NCBI GenBank assembly: GCA_903848905.1
Contig: CAINHP010000068.1
Location: 1 to 35,260 of the forward strand
Reading direction: 5' to 3'
Length of the DNA: 35,260 nt
DNA from: an uncultured Pseudomonadota bacterium
Lineage (GTDB): Bacteria > Pseudomonadota > Gammaproteobacteria > Methylococcales > Methylomonadaceae
Position numbers and translations under genes: made by a program. How positions within the stretch are numbered: position 1 is the stretch's first letter; the number at the start of each line of letters is the position of its first letter. Below the pieces are notes generated by a model, which was not told where the DNA came from, did not search any database, and saw nothing but the letters and a program-made list of their open reading frames with translations. Shown one piece after another: positions 8,380-17,101 of the stretch.

Positions 8380-8985
8380 TTAACCAATTTGTGAAATTTT
8401 TAAAAGGTGCATCAAATCACTTTTTGCATCGTAAGGATTGAAATCAGGTGCATAGCGCATCATAAAGTTCCCAAGCGGATCAACAAGTAACAATACACCT
8501 TCAGGAATACTTCCATTATACAGTGCATTTAATTTATCAATAATGTCTACACTAGGTTTTAATTTTAACAAATCCGACTCTGCTTGCCACCACGTTGCTG
8601 CTTTTTCTTGGGAAATTGTATTATCAAGCACTAACACTGCACGTCGAGTGCGAACTAATTCCTTATTTAACATCAATCGTAATTGTCGACTTTTATAAAT
8701 GGCATCAATGCAAACTTCAGTGCATTCTGATTTAGAAATGACATTAACTATAAGCCAGTGCGAAGAAAGCTCTTTTATGTTATCTTTTGAAAAGTCATCA
8801 AAACCCTGAAAATCACTGCGCTCTGTTGTAATAATGGGCTTAATGAATTCACCGTGATTCGTTGGCGCACGCGTAAAAAAATCAGGGTGTTTTGCCATAT
8901 ACCATGCAATACCAAATGGAATAATTGACATAGCGAATATGCCAATAATGAGCCGTCTATTTCTTTTTTGTTGTTGCGTTATCAT
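8380..8985 (-). CDS. membrane-anchored Sco/thioredoxin-fold protein, probable oxidase assembly factor
   Basis: 201 residues with one N-terminal helix (about 11-30) and a periplasmic domain. The motif CTEVC (88-92) is a CxxxC like the copper-binding cysteines of Sco proteins, in the right place after a hydrophobic strand (HWLIVNVISKSEC). LLLVDPLGNFMMRYAP matches the later strand and turn of the thioredoxin fold. The distal copper-ligand His of Sco is not seen; the only late His is in LMHLLK near the C-terminus. Genes of this type commonly sit between SURF1 and ctaA in cox clusters. The ATG overlaps the SURF1 stop (ATGA), so the two are translationally coupled. Role in copper or thiol handling during oxidase assembly is inferred. 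Confidence 0.75.
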   Translation of the reverse strand: MITQQQKRNRRLIIGIFAMSIIPFGIAWYMAKHPDFFTRAPTNHGEFIKPIITTERSDFQGFDDFSKDNIKELSSHWLIVNVISKSECTEVCIDAIYKSRQLRLMLNKELVRTRRAVLVLDNTISQEKAATWWQAESDLLKLKPSVDIIDKLNALYNGSIPEGVLLLVDPLGNFMMRYAPDFNPYDAKSDLMHLLKISQIG

Positions 8986-9689
8986 TTTTTTAAAGCCATT
9001 TTAATAAACATTACAGTTAAAACTAAAGCCAAGCCAAACCATTGTAGTGCATAAGCTAAGTGTTTTTCTGGTGAAATCAACGTCGAAATATTCCAGTGAC
9101 GAACATACCCATTTGGCATGTCTGGACTTAACTCAAGCTGAAAAGCCAATAAATCATAACCTAATAGTTGAGTCAAAACTTTATCATCCAACACTTGCAC
9201 AACGGCTGGTTGAGTTTTTGTCGGTTGCGTTGCACCTTCGAGTTGAATACCAACACTTGGAAACGTATTGATACGCCCCGTTAATGTGATTTCAGCTGTA
9301 TCGGACGCTAAAGTCACATCTGGCAAAATCGCACGTGGTTCAATCAAAGGAATCCAACCACGATTCACTAAGACAGCTTTGTTAGTATTTTTGATTTTAA
9401 AGGGTGTCATTACAAAATACCCTACTTTACTTTCATGCATTTGATTATCAAGTAAAAACTGATGCGTGATATCAAAATACCCGGTCAAACTTACCTGCTT
9501 ATAACGTTCCTTTGTAACATCAACGAACATTTCAGTATTCGTTAAGTCGATATGTTGATTTATTCGCTGTACTTGTAAATCAACATAAGCTTGTTTTTCA
9601 TCAGCTCGATGAATTTGCCACGCACCAAGACTAAGTAATACCGTAAACATGGCCAAATAGGCTATAGTCCAGCTTAATTTTATATTCAT
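8982..9689 (-). CDS. SURF1 family cytochrome oxidase biogenesis protein
   Basis: Inner-membrane factor that in bacterial relatives helps deliver heme a to subunit I of cytochrome c oxidase. The 235 residues have the SURF1 layout: TM1 at about 6-22, directly followed by the signature LGAWQIHRADEK (21-32), a periplasmic domain with VLVNRGWIP, and a second helix at the C-terminus preceded by HLAYALQWFGLA. Length is typical. It is the first gene of the leftward run SURF1 - Sco-like - CtaA/FtsY - ftsE - ftsX, so a promoter serving the essential ftsY probably lies in the 82-base gap at 9690-9771. That gap also contains the start region of the divergent DUF2909 gene. No strong -35/-10 pair stands out there. 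Confidence 0.93.
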   Translation of the reverse strand: MNIKLSWTIAYLAMFTVLLSLGAWQIHRADEKQAYVDLQVQRINQHIDLTNTEMFVDVTKERYKQVSLTGYFDITHQFLLDNQMHESKVGYFVMTPFKIKNTNKAVLVNRGWIPLIEPRAILPDVTLASDTAEITLTGRINTFPSVGIQLEGATQPTKTQPAVVQVLDDKVLTQLLGYDLLAFQLELSPDMPNGYVRHWNISTLISPEKHLAYALQWFGLALVLTVMFIKMALKK

Positions 9690-9771
9690 CCAAATTTTCT
9701 CTATTAAATTTGTATTACTGCGCCAAAATCATCAAAATACACTTTTCTTTTTTCACAACAATAAAATACTT

Positions 9772-10032
9772 ATGTTAATTAAAACGGTTGTCATTTTTGC
9801 ATTTTTGTTGATTTTACTCAGCTTAGGCTCTGCATTGTTTAACATTGTCAAACATAAAGACCAAGCAAACTCTCAAAAAACACTCAACGCACTCACACTG
9901 CGCATTACTTTATCAATTACATTATTTATTTTTATTTTTATTGCTGTTGCCAATGGCTGGATTGAACCGCACGGAATAGGAACAAGATCGCAATCCCATG
10001 ATACAACGTCGGAATTATCCAATAAAAATTAA
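9772..10032 (+). CDS. DUF2909 twin-transmembrane protein
   Basis: 86 residues with two hydrophobic helices (about 4-24 and 46-62) and a short polar tail. The features LSLGSALFNIVKHKD, TLNALTLRITLS and NGWIEPHG match the small DUF2909 family, which is habitually encoded next to cytochrome c oxidase genes. Its function is not established; a role in oxidase assembly or stability is only suggested by context. It is transcribed against its neighbours, and its 3' end shares the hairpin at 10048-10081 with coxC. Confidence 0.85.
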   Translation: MLIKTVVIFAFLLILLSLGSALFNIVKHKDQANSQKTLNALTLRITLSITLFIFIFIAVANGWIEPHGIGTRSQSHDTTSELSNKN

Positions 10033-10047
10033 CCTGCTTTGACAAAA

Positions 10048-10081
10048 AAAAAGCGTGGCCTAAAAATTGACCACGCTTTTT
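10048..10081. terminator. bidirectional Rho-independent terminator
   Basis: An 11-base-pair perfect stem, AAAAAGCGTGG with CCACGCTTTTT, encloses a 12-base loop. A-runs and T-runs flank both sides, so it works in either direction. It lies between the convergent DUF2909 (+) and coxC (-) genes. It should end the coxB-ctaD-ctaG-coxC transcript and thus separate it from the SURF1-ftsX unit. Confidence 0.9.
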
Positions 10082-10097
10082 CAATGTTGTTACTTAT

Positions 10098-10961
10098 TTA
10101 CATTAAATAAACAAATACAAATAAACCTAACCATACTACGTCAACGAAATGCCAATACCATGCCGCTGCTTCAAATGCAAAATGGTTTTCAGGTGTGAAA
10201 TGTCCTTTAGCACTACGAAACAACACTACACTCAAAATAATTGCACCAACACAAACGTGAAAGCCATGGAAGCCTGTCAACATAAAAAATGTTGAACCGT
10301 AAATACCTGAGCCAAGTGTTAAACCCATTTCAGTGTAAGCTTCGTGATATTCAAAGGCTTGGCAAAGTACAAACAAAAAACCAAGGCTGACAGTCGCAAT
10401 CAAGCCCTTAATTAGCTGATCACGTTTTTTTGCAAGCAATCCATGATGAGCCCAAGTACATGTCACGCCACTACTCAAAAGTAATAATGTGTTAATAAAT
10501 GGCAAGCCAAAAGCACCCATCGGTTCAAAATGCCCACCCACATTACCTGGACCATTCGTTGGCCATACTGCCGTGTAGTTAGTCCATAATATCGCTTTAG
10601 TAGCTGCTTTTGCACCTTCGCCACCAAGCCATGGCACAGACAAATTACGTGTATACCATAAAGTGCCAAAAAACACTGCAAAAAACATCACTTCGGAAAA
10701 AATGAACCACATCATTCCCATACGGTATGATATACCCACACCATGATTGTACATACCCGATTCACTTTCTGTTGATTGCAGCGTAAACCATCCAGCAACC
10801 ATCACAATAAATATTGCAAAACCTAACATCATCAACGGAGAACCGATAGATGATCCATTTAAATAATTAGCAAACCCCACAAGCGTAGTTAGTAAACCTG
10901 CCGTTGCCATGACAGGCCACGTCGCTTTATGCGGAATATAATAAGCATTATTTGTTGACAT
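10098..10961 (-). CDS. coxC: cytochrome c oxidase subunit III
   Basis: Non-catalytic membrane subunit of the aa3-type oxidase that stabilises the complex and is linked to proton uptake by subunit I. The 287 residues contain about seven hydrophobic helices. Family signatures are SEVMFFAVFFGTLWYTRN with the conserved membrane Glu, LLLLSSGVTCTWAHHGLL, FEYHEAY, GSTFFMLTGFHGFHVCVG and the C-terminal AAAWYWHFVDVVWLGLFVFVY. Length is normal for gammaproteobacteria. It is the last gene of the cox operon; 14 bases separate it from ctaG, and the bidirectional terminator follows it. Confidence 0.96.
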   Translation of the reverse strand: MSTNNAYYIPHKATWPVMATAGLLTTLVGFANYLNGSSIGSPLMMLGFAIFIVMVAGWFTLQSTESESGMYNHGVGISYRMGMMWFIFSEVMFFAVFFGTLWYTRNLSVPWLGGEGAKAATKAILWTNYTAVWPTNGPGNVGGHFEPMGAFGLPFINTLLLLSSGVTCTWAHHGLLAKKRDQLIKGLIATVSLGFLFVLCQAFEYHEAYTEMGLTLGSGIYGSTFFMLTGFHGFHVCVGAIILSVVLFRSAKGHFTPENHFAFEAAAWYWHFVDVVWLGLFVFVYLM

Positions 10962-10975
10962 AAACTTCCCCTAAG

Positions 10976-11527
10976 TTATTTTTTTATCGCTGTTTGAGTG
11001 TTATCAAAAAAAGTGTAAGATAATGTAATGGTTTTATATTCATGCGGCAGAGCCGGATTTAATACAAAACGCATAGGCATGACTTTTTTTTCATGCGGTG
11101 CAAAAGTCTGCTCAGAAAAACAAAAACATTCGACTTTCTCAAAATAGGTACTCGTTAGTGCCGGTGAAAAACTTGGAATCGCCCTCGCCACCATAGGTGA
11201 CGCCGTTTTATTTTCTGCATAAAAATTTACGGTATGATACTCACCTGGATGCACTTTTAATTGCGTCATTTCCGCGCTAAAAATCATGGGAGTTGACTCA
11301 TTTAATGTCGTCATAAACTCCACATTCACTTCACGACTCTTATCTATTTCATAAGCAGTTTCTGGTATTGCTTTAATTGCGTCTGGACGATCGCGCTCAA
11401 TCCATTTCCACTCACATAAAACATCATAAAGAGGCACTAACGCATACCCAAATCCAAACATAGCAATTGCAACAATCGCTAAATTGCGTCCTAATCGCTT
11501 ATTTTTTACCGCAACATCCTCGTTCAT
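10976..11527 (-). CDS. ctaG: cytochrome c oxidase copper chaperone CtaG/Cox11
   Basis: Membrane-tethered copper chaperone that inserts CuB into subunit I. The 183 residues have one N-terminal helix (about 14-33) and a periplasmic immunoglobulin-like domain. The copper-binding CFCF motif is intact in EKVECFCFSEQTF, and MPMRFVLNPALP follows as expected. The region after the helix (VPLYDVLCEWKWIERDRP) keeps the conserved Cys but lacks the TG-x-x-G stretch that most members have after it. The start ATG overlaps the stop of the 32-residue peptide gene (ATGA), so expression is coupled to it. Confidence 0.93.
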   Translation of the reverse strand: MNEDVAVKNKRLGRNLAIVAIAMFGFGYALVPLYDVLCEWKWIERDRPDAIKAIPETAYEIDKSREVNVEFMTTLNESTPMIFSAEMTQLKVHPGEYHTVNFYAENKTASPMVARAIPSFSPALTSTYFEKVECFCFSEQTFAPHEKKVMPMRFVLNPALPHEYKTITLSYTFFDNTQTAIKK

Positions 11528-11622
11528 CTCGACAACGCTTGGATAACAGCCATAACATAAATTGTTGTTGCAATTGCAATAAGTACGATTGCCGTTAAAA
11601 TATTCTTTTGTTTGATGGTCAT
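11524..11622 (-). CDS. 32-residue single-helix membrane peptide between ctaD and ctaG
   Basis: A 33-codon frame starting at an ATG (11620-11622) and ending in TGA that overlaps the ctaG ATG. The product begins MTIKQKNILTAIVLIAIATT and ends MAVIQALSR, that is, a basic start followed by one hydrophobic helix of about 20 residues. Small membrane peptides of this kind are found between subunit I and Cox11 genes in other proteobacteria and are annotated as small oxidase assembly proteins. The 4-base overlap with ctaG and the coding-like layout support it as real. Only a weak GAG-type ribosome site is visible upstream. Confidence 0.75.
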   Translation of the reverse strand: MTIKQKNILTAIVLIAIATTIYVMAVIQALSR

Positions 11623-11648
11623 TTTGACTACTCGTCAGTTCATCACAA

Positions 11649-11672
11649 AGGCGCTACTAAAAAGCAACGCCT
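11649..11672 (-). promoter_or_regulatory. intercistronic hairpin after ctaD
   Basis: In the leftward RNA the arms AGGCGTTGC and GTAGCGCCT form a 9-pair stem with two G-U pairs around a 6-base loop. On the other strand the same two positions would be mismatches, so the fold favours the cox transcript. No U-tract follows. It may be an mRNA processing or stability element that sets the ratio of the structural subunit to the downstream assembly factors. Confidence 0.4.
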
Positions 11673-11686
11673 CTATAATCTATGAC

Positions 11687-13312
11687 CTAATCGTGATCGC
11701 AAGGAATCACGGTAGGTGGTGTAGAAAAGGTGTGATAAGGAACTGGTGAAGGCAGTGTCCACTCTAAGCCATGCTTATGAGCATCTTCCCAAACTTCGTC
11801 AGTGACTTTTTCGCCTGTTCCGCCTTTAATCGTATCCACAACAATGTACAGGAATAATAATTGACTTGCGCCGAATATAAATCCACCAATACTTGAAATC
11901 ATATTCCAATCAGAAAACTGAATAGCATAATCTGGAATACGACGTGGCATACCTGCTAATCCCAAGAAATGTTGTGGGAAAAACAAAATATTGACTGAAA
12001 TTGCAGATAACCAGAAATGCAATTGCCCAATTTTCTCGTTGTACATATGCCCTGTCCATTTAGGCATCCAATAATATCCTGCTGCCATAATCATAAAAAT
12101 AGATGCAGGAACTAATGTGTAATGAAAATGTGCAACAATAAAATAACTATCATGATATTGGAAATCGGCAGGTGCAATTGACATCATCAATCCGGTGAAA
12201 CCACCTAATGTAAACAGCACAACAAAAGAAATGGAAAACAACATGGGTGTTTCAAATGTCATTGCGCCTTTCCACATCGTTGCAGTCCAGTTAAATACTT
12301 TCACGCCTGTGGGAATAGCAATCAACATAGTGGCATACATAAAATACAACTCACCTGAGATTGGCATCCCAACAGTGAACATATGATGCGCCCAAACAAT
12401 AAAAGCCAAGAATGCAATCGCCGCCGTCGCATACACCATCGAACTGTAACCAAATAATGGCTTACGCGCAAATACTGGGATAATCGTTGATGCCACGCCA
12501 AATGTTGGCAAAATCATTACGTAAACTTCAGGGTGACCAAAGAACCAGAAAATGTGCTGATAAAGAACCGGATCTCCGCCACCCGCCGCATCAAAGAAGC
12601 TAGTATGAAAGAATTTATCCGTCAACAACATGGTCACTGCACCAGCAAAAACTGGCATAATCGCAATCAATAAGAAACCAGTAATCAGCCATGTCCAAAC
12701 GAACATTGGCATTTTCATTAATGACATTGCAGGGGCACGCATATTCAAAATAGTAGCAACAATGTTAATTGCCCCCATAATTGAAGATATACCCAGTAAA
12801 TGCACTGAGAATATAGCAAACGGAAGTGCCTTACCTGTTTGTAATACTAATGGCGGATACAACGTCCAGCCACCTGCAGGTGCACCACCTTCCATAAATA
12901 AGGTAGAAGCAAGTAATAAAATACCCGCCACAAGCAACCAAAAGCTCATATTATTCATGCGTGGCAACGCCATATCAGGCGCGCCAATCATCATAGGCAC
13001 CATCCAATTAGCCAAACCAACAAAGGCGGGCATGACTGCGCCAAAAACCATCACAAGCGCATGCATGGTGGTCATTGAATTAAAAAATTGTGGATCAACA
13101 AACTGCATTCCAGGTTCAAACAATTCAGCACGAATAATCATCGCCATCGTACCACCCACAAAAAACATGGCTAGTGCGAATACCAAATATAACGTACCAA
13201 TATCTTTATGGTTCGTGGTAACAACCCAACGCAACCATCCTTTTTCTGGACCGTGAGCGTGATCATCATGGTGATGATCGTCATGATCATGTTCAGCTGT
13301 GACAGCAGACAT
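11687..13312 (-). CDS. ctaD: cytochrome c oxidase subunit I (aa3 type)
   Basis: Catalytic heme-copper subunit that reduces oxygen to water and pumps protons. The 541 residues have twelve membrane helices. Visible ligands are His84 (heme a), His260 and Tyr264 in FFGHPEVYV (CuB and the cross-linked tyrosine), His309/His310 (CuB) and His395/His397 in FIVAHFHYTL. D-channel residues (GAPDMALPRMNN, Asp113; Glu262) and the K-channel lysine in PTGVKVFNW identify an A-type oxidase. The N-terminus carries an unusual His/Asp-rich stretch at 8-20 with seven His and five Asp before the conserved WLRWVVTTNHKDIGTLY. A GAGGT ribosome site lies 8 bases before the ATG. Confidence 0.97.
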   Translation of the reverse strand: MSAVTAEHDHDDHHHDDHAHGPEKGWLRWVVTTNHKDIGTLYLVFALAMFFVGGTMAMIIRAELFEPGMQFVDPQFFNSMTTMHALVMVFGAVMPAFVGLANWMVPMMIGAPDMALPRMNNMSFWLLVAGILLLASTLFMEGGAPAGGWTLYPPLVLQTGKALPFAIFSVHLLGISSIMGAINIVATILNMRAPAMSLMKMPMFVWTWLITGFLLIAIMPVFAGAVTMLLTDKFFHTSFFDAAGGGDPVLYQHIFWFFGHPEVYVMILPTFGVASTIIPVFARKPLFGYSSMVYATAAIAFLAFIVWAHHMFTVGMPISGELYFMYATMLIAIPTGVKVFNWTATMWKGAMTFETPMLFSISFVVLFTLGGFTGLMMSIAPADFQYHDSYFIVAHFHYTLVPASIFMIMAAGYYWMPKWTGHMYNEKIGQLHFWLSAISVNILFFPQHFLGLAGMPRRIPDYAIQFSDWNMISSIGGFIFGASQLLFLYIVVDTIKGGTGEKVTDEVWEDAHKHGLEWTLPSPVPYHTFSTPPTVIPCDHD

Positions 13313-13359
13313 ACTTTAATACCTCAATAAACAGTTAAAAAAAGCCCAATAAGCACTAA

Positions 13360-14490
13360 TTACTCATCGTCATCATAAACAGGTGTAATTGCTTTAGGTT
13401 GGATTTCGTCGCCCACTTTATTACCGATATCAGGTGAGTTTCTAATGTAGGTAATCACAGCTGCTAATTCATTGTCTTTTAACTTAGCAAATGCAGGCAT
13501 TTTACTTGTGCCTGCTTGCAAGAAACCAATTAAAGGATCAACGCCACCATTCACTTTTGCACTCCCACGCAGTGCAGGATAATTACCAACAACACCTTTA
13601 CCATCAATCTGATGACATGCTACGCAATTTTTCAAATACACGCTCGAACCATTAGCCATCAATTGTTCATGTGATTGATCGCTTAAATCCGGTTTCGCAT
13701 TTTGTTTCTCTAAAGTCGTTTTTACCCAATTATCGTAGTCACCTTGATTCATTGCAATAACCACAATTGGCATAAAGCCATGATCACGACCGCATAATTC
13801 AGTACACTGCCCACGATAAACGCCTGGCGTTGGCACTGAAGTCCATGCCTCATTGATAAAACCAGGATTCGCATCTTTTTTCCATCCTAAATCAGGTACC
13901 CACCATGAATGAATAACGTCAGCTGATGTAAAAACAAAACGAATTTTTTTGTTAATTGGGATAACAAGTGGTCTATCAACACTTAACAAATAATTAGGCA
14001 CTGTGTGGGGATCAATAGTGTTGCCGCGATGTGATTTTTCACTCATTTCATCTAAGTGGCTTTCAAAGTGAACGCCACTATCGAGATATTGATAATCCCA
14101 ATACCATTGTTTTCCTGTCACTTTAATTGACATTTCAGACTCTAGAACATCATCTAACTCAAGCATTGTCTTAGTTGCTGGAATAGCCATGGCAACTAAA
14201 ATGATTGTTGGAATGATTGTCCAAATAATTTCCACTGTCGTATGTTCATGGAAATGGGCAGCTTCATGACCCTTGGATTTGCGGTGATGATAGATTGAAT
14301 AAAATATCGTCCCAAAAACAGCAACACCAATGAATACACATATCCAAAGGATAAGCATGTGTAAATCATAAATGTCATTACTGACTTTTGTCACCCCTTC
14401 CATTAAATTCAGGGCATAATCCGCTTTTGCTATTGGCAACCCTAAGGTTGTTAATATAGCACCAGCGAATAGTTGCTTAATTTTTTTCAC
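13360..14490 (-). CDS. coxB: cytochrome c oxidase subunit II with fused cytochrome c domain (caa3-like)
   Basis: Receives electrons at the CuA centre and passes them to subunit I. The 376 residues comprise a signal peptide (cleavage after about AKA, 23), two membrane helices (about 42-65 and 88-106) and a cupredoxin domain with CuA ligands His194, Cys229, Glu231, Cys233, His237 and Met240. A C-terminal class I cytochrome c domain (about 275-355) has CVACH at 289-293 and a candidate axial Met in TSKMPAF. This makes it a caa3-like enzyme, able to take electrons from soluble cytochrome c through its own heme c. The start is GTG; the SD at 14499-14505 fixes it. First gene of the cox operon, 47 bases before ctaD. 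Confidence 0.96.
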   Translation of the reverse strand: MKKIKQLFAGAILTTLGLPIAKADYALNLMEGVTKVSNDIYDLHMLILWICVFIGVAVFGTIFYSIYHHRKSKGHEAAHFHEHTTVEIIWTIIPTIILVAMAIPATKTMLELDDVLESEMSIKVTGKQWYWDYQYLDSGVHFESHLDEMSEKSHRGNTIDPHTVPNYLLSVDRPLVIPINKKIRFVFTSADVIHSWWVPDLGWKKDANPGFINEAWTSVPTPGVYRGQCTELCGRDHGFMPIVVIAMNQGDYDNWVKTTLEKQNAKPDLSDQSHEQLMANGSSVYLKNCVACHQIDGKGVVGNYPALRGSAKVNGGVDPLIGFLQAGTSKMPAFAKLKDNELAAVITYIRNSPDIGNKVGDEIQPKAITPVYDDDE

Positions 14491-14498
14491 GGAGAAAA

Positions 14499-14505
14499 CT
14501 CCTCT
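14499..14505 (-). promoter_or_regulatory. ribosome binding site fixing the GTG start of coxB
   Basis: AGAGGAG on the minus strand, 8 bases before the GTG at 14490. This is a strong Shine-Dalgarno sequence and explains the non-ATG start. Confidence 0.75.
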
Positions 14506-14548
14506 AAGTAGTTTATAAACTTTTATGCTTCATATTTCTTGGTAATTC

Positions 14549-14571
14549 AAAACAAATTTTATATTTGTTTT
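14549..14571 (-). repeat. inverted repeat in the coxB upstream region
   Basis: AAAACAAAT and ATTTGTTTT are perfect 9-base arms around a 5-base spacer, about 60 bases upstream of the coxB start. In the 183-base hemB-coxB gap this is the most structured element. It could be the operator of a dimeric regulator or an AU-rich leader hairpin. A TGTGATAAT sequence further upstream on the minus strand could serve as an extended -10 box, but its -35 is unclear. Confidence 0.4.
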
Positions 14572-14673
14572 ATTCCATTTACTTAATAATTATCACAAAT
14601 AATCGGGTTAATTCTACCCCATGAAGTTCATCTATACCAGTTTGAGATGATGAATCTTCATCAAAATGCTTGT

Positions 14674-15705
<1,032 letters not shown>

Positions 15706-15707
15706 TT

Positions 15708-16337
15708 ATGAAGATTAAGCACTATACCTTATCCGTTCTGTTAGCCACATTTATTAGCGCAATGCCATTTACTCCTATTATGGCTTCTGAATTATCTGCT
15801 CCTCAAGTGTCAATAGCAGAAGCATCGGATAAACTGCAACAACGTATGCAAGATAAGAGCTTCATTAAAGATTTTAACAAAGTCACGCAATTTGTCGATC
15901 AAACAATTTATCCGCACGTTGATTTTGATAAAATCTCTGCTCTAGTTTTAGGAAAAATATGGAAAACTGCGACTCCTGACGAACAAACCAGGTTCAAAAA
16001 AGAATTCCAAACATTACTAGTAAGGACTTATTCGCGCGCGTTTAGTGAATTTAAAGAATGGTCAATTCGTTTTTTACCTTCTGAAATGGAAGAAGGCGCA
16101 ACAAAAGTCATCGTAAAAACTGAAGTTCTCCAACCAGGTGTTCAACCTATTGCAGTAAATTATCGCATGTATTTAAACGGTAATGAATGGAAAGCTTATG
16201 ACATTATGATTGAAGGTGTCAGTTTAGTTACGAATTATCGCACCACATTCAGTGATGAAGTTCAAGCAAAAGGCTCATTAAATGCGGTGATTGAAAGTTT
16301 AGCGAAACGTAATGCCGAAGCATTAAAAAATTCTTAA
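15708..16337 (+). CDS. mlaC: MlaC-type periplasmic phospholipid-binding protein
   Basis: Periplasmic lipid carrier of the Mla/Ttg2 pathway, which moves phospholipids between the outer membrane and the inner-membrane MlaFEDB complex. 209 residues with a signal peptide (basic start, hydrophobic core, cleavage after about MAS at 27). The mature part has the family pattern: FVDQTIYPHVDFDKISALVLGKIWKTA, then FKKEFQTLLVRTYSRAF, beta strands with KVIVKTEV and the C-terminal YDIMIEGVSLVTNYRTTF. No mlaF, mlaE, mlaD or mlaB is next to it, so it is an orphan here, divergent from hemB and followed 26 bases later by cmoA. Assignment to the family is firm; the exact pathway in this organism is inferred. 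Confidence 0.88.
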   Translation: MKIKHYTLSVLLATFISAMPFTPIMASELSAPQVSIAEASDKLQQRMQDKSFIKDFNKVTQFVDQTIYPHVDFDKISALVLGKIWKTATPDEQTRFKKEFQTLLVRTYSRAFSEFKEWSIRFLPSEMEEGATKVIVKTEVLQPGVQPIAVNYRMYLNGNEWKAYDIMIEGVSLVTNYRTTFSDEVQAKGSLNAVIESLAKRNAEALKNS

Positions 16338-16363
16338 CTTTCCATCTAGATTACTTTAATTTG

Positions 16364-17101
16364 ATGATAAATCCAGCTAAAGACTCCCTCTATAGCCAAC
16401 CACTTGGACGTATTGATAGCTTTATCTTTGATGATCAGGTCGCACGAGTTTTTCCTGATATGATTGAGCGCTCTGTTCCAGGCTATCAAACCATTATTAC
16501 TGCTATTGGTTTGCTCGCAGGGCGCTTTGCGCAAGAAAATAGCGTGTGTTACGATTTAGGGTGCTCACTTGGCGCTGCATCATTTGCCATGAACCAACAT
16601 ATTATCGCTGAAAATTGCCGGATCGTTGCCGTAGACAACTCTAATGCCATGTTAGCGCGCTTTAAGCATCTTTTAGAGCTACAAGAACCACCACCCCTAT
16701 CCATCGATTTAAAATGCGCCAACATTCAAGATATTGTTATTGAGAATGCGTCTGTTGTCGTCTTAAATTTTACACTGCAATTTTTACCTCTTGCCGATAG
16801 AGCACAATTGCTTGAAAAAATTTATCATGGATTATTACCTAATGGCGCACTCATCATTTCTGAAAAACTAGCATTCGACGATCTACGCCAGCAAACGATG
16901 CAAATTGACCTGCATCATGCTTTTAAAAAGTCGCAAGGCTATAGTGAAATGGAAATCAGCCAAAAACGCACAGCATTAGAAAACGTCCTTATTCCTGAAT
17001 CATTTACACAACATCAACAACGTTTAACATCAATTGGATTTAGCAGTTGTGAACTCTGGTTTCAATATTTTAATTTCGCCTCATTTATTGCATTAAAATA
17101 A
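16364..17101 (+). CDS. cmoA: carboxy-S-adenosyl-L-methionine synthase CmoA
   Basis: Converts SAM and prephenate to carboxy-SAM, the donor that CmoB uses to modify wobble uridine 34 in tRNA. The 245 residues contain the family N-terminus (FIFDDQVARVFPDMIERSVPGY), the SAM-binding YDLGCSLGAAS, acidic VAVDNSNAML, and VVLNFTLQFLP. Near the C-terminus, LWFQYFNFASFIALK is typical. The start is taken at ATG 16364; a TTG directly before it is in frame but unnecessary. No clear ribosome site is seen. Its stop overlaps the cmoB start by one base (TAATG), so the two are coupled. Confidence 0.94.
   Translation: MINPAKDSLYSQPLGRIDSFIFDDQVARVFPDMIERSVPGYQTIITAIGLLAGRFAQENSVCYDLGCSLGAASFAMNQHIIAENCRIVAVDNSNAMLARFKHLLELQEPPPLSIDLKCANIQDIVIENASVVVLNFTLQFLPLADRAQLLEKIYHGLLPNGALIISEKLAFDDLRQQTMQIDLHHAFKKSQGYSEMEISQKRTALENVLIPESFTQHQQRLTSIGFSSCELWFQYFNFASFIALK

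Noticed and set aside
12630-13256. 208-codon plus-strand frame opposite ctaD
   Set aside because: It is an antisense shadow of a highly conserved gene; its composition follows from the complementary codons and it has no family match or ribosome site.
14630-14673. Small GATGA/TCATC hairpin after hemB as a terminator
   Set aside because: Only 5 pairs, no U-tract; not sufficient for a terminator call.
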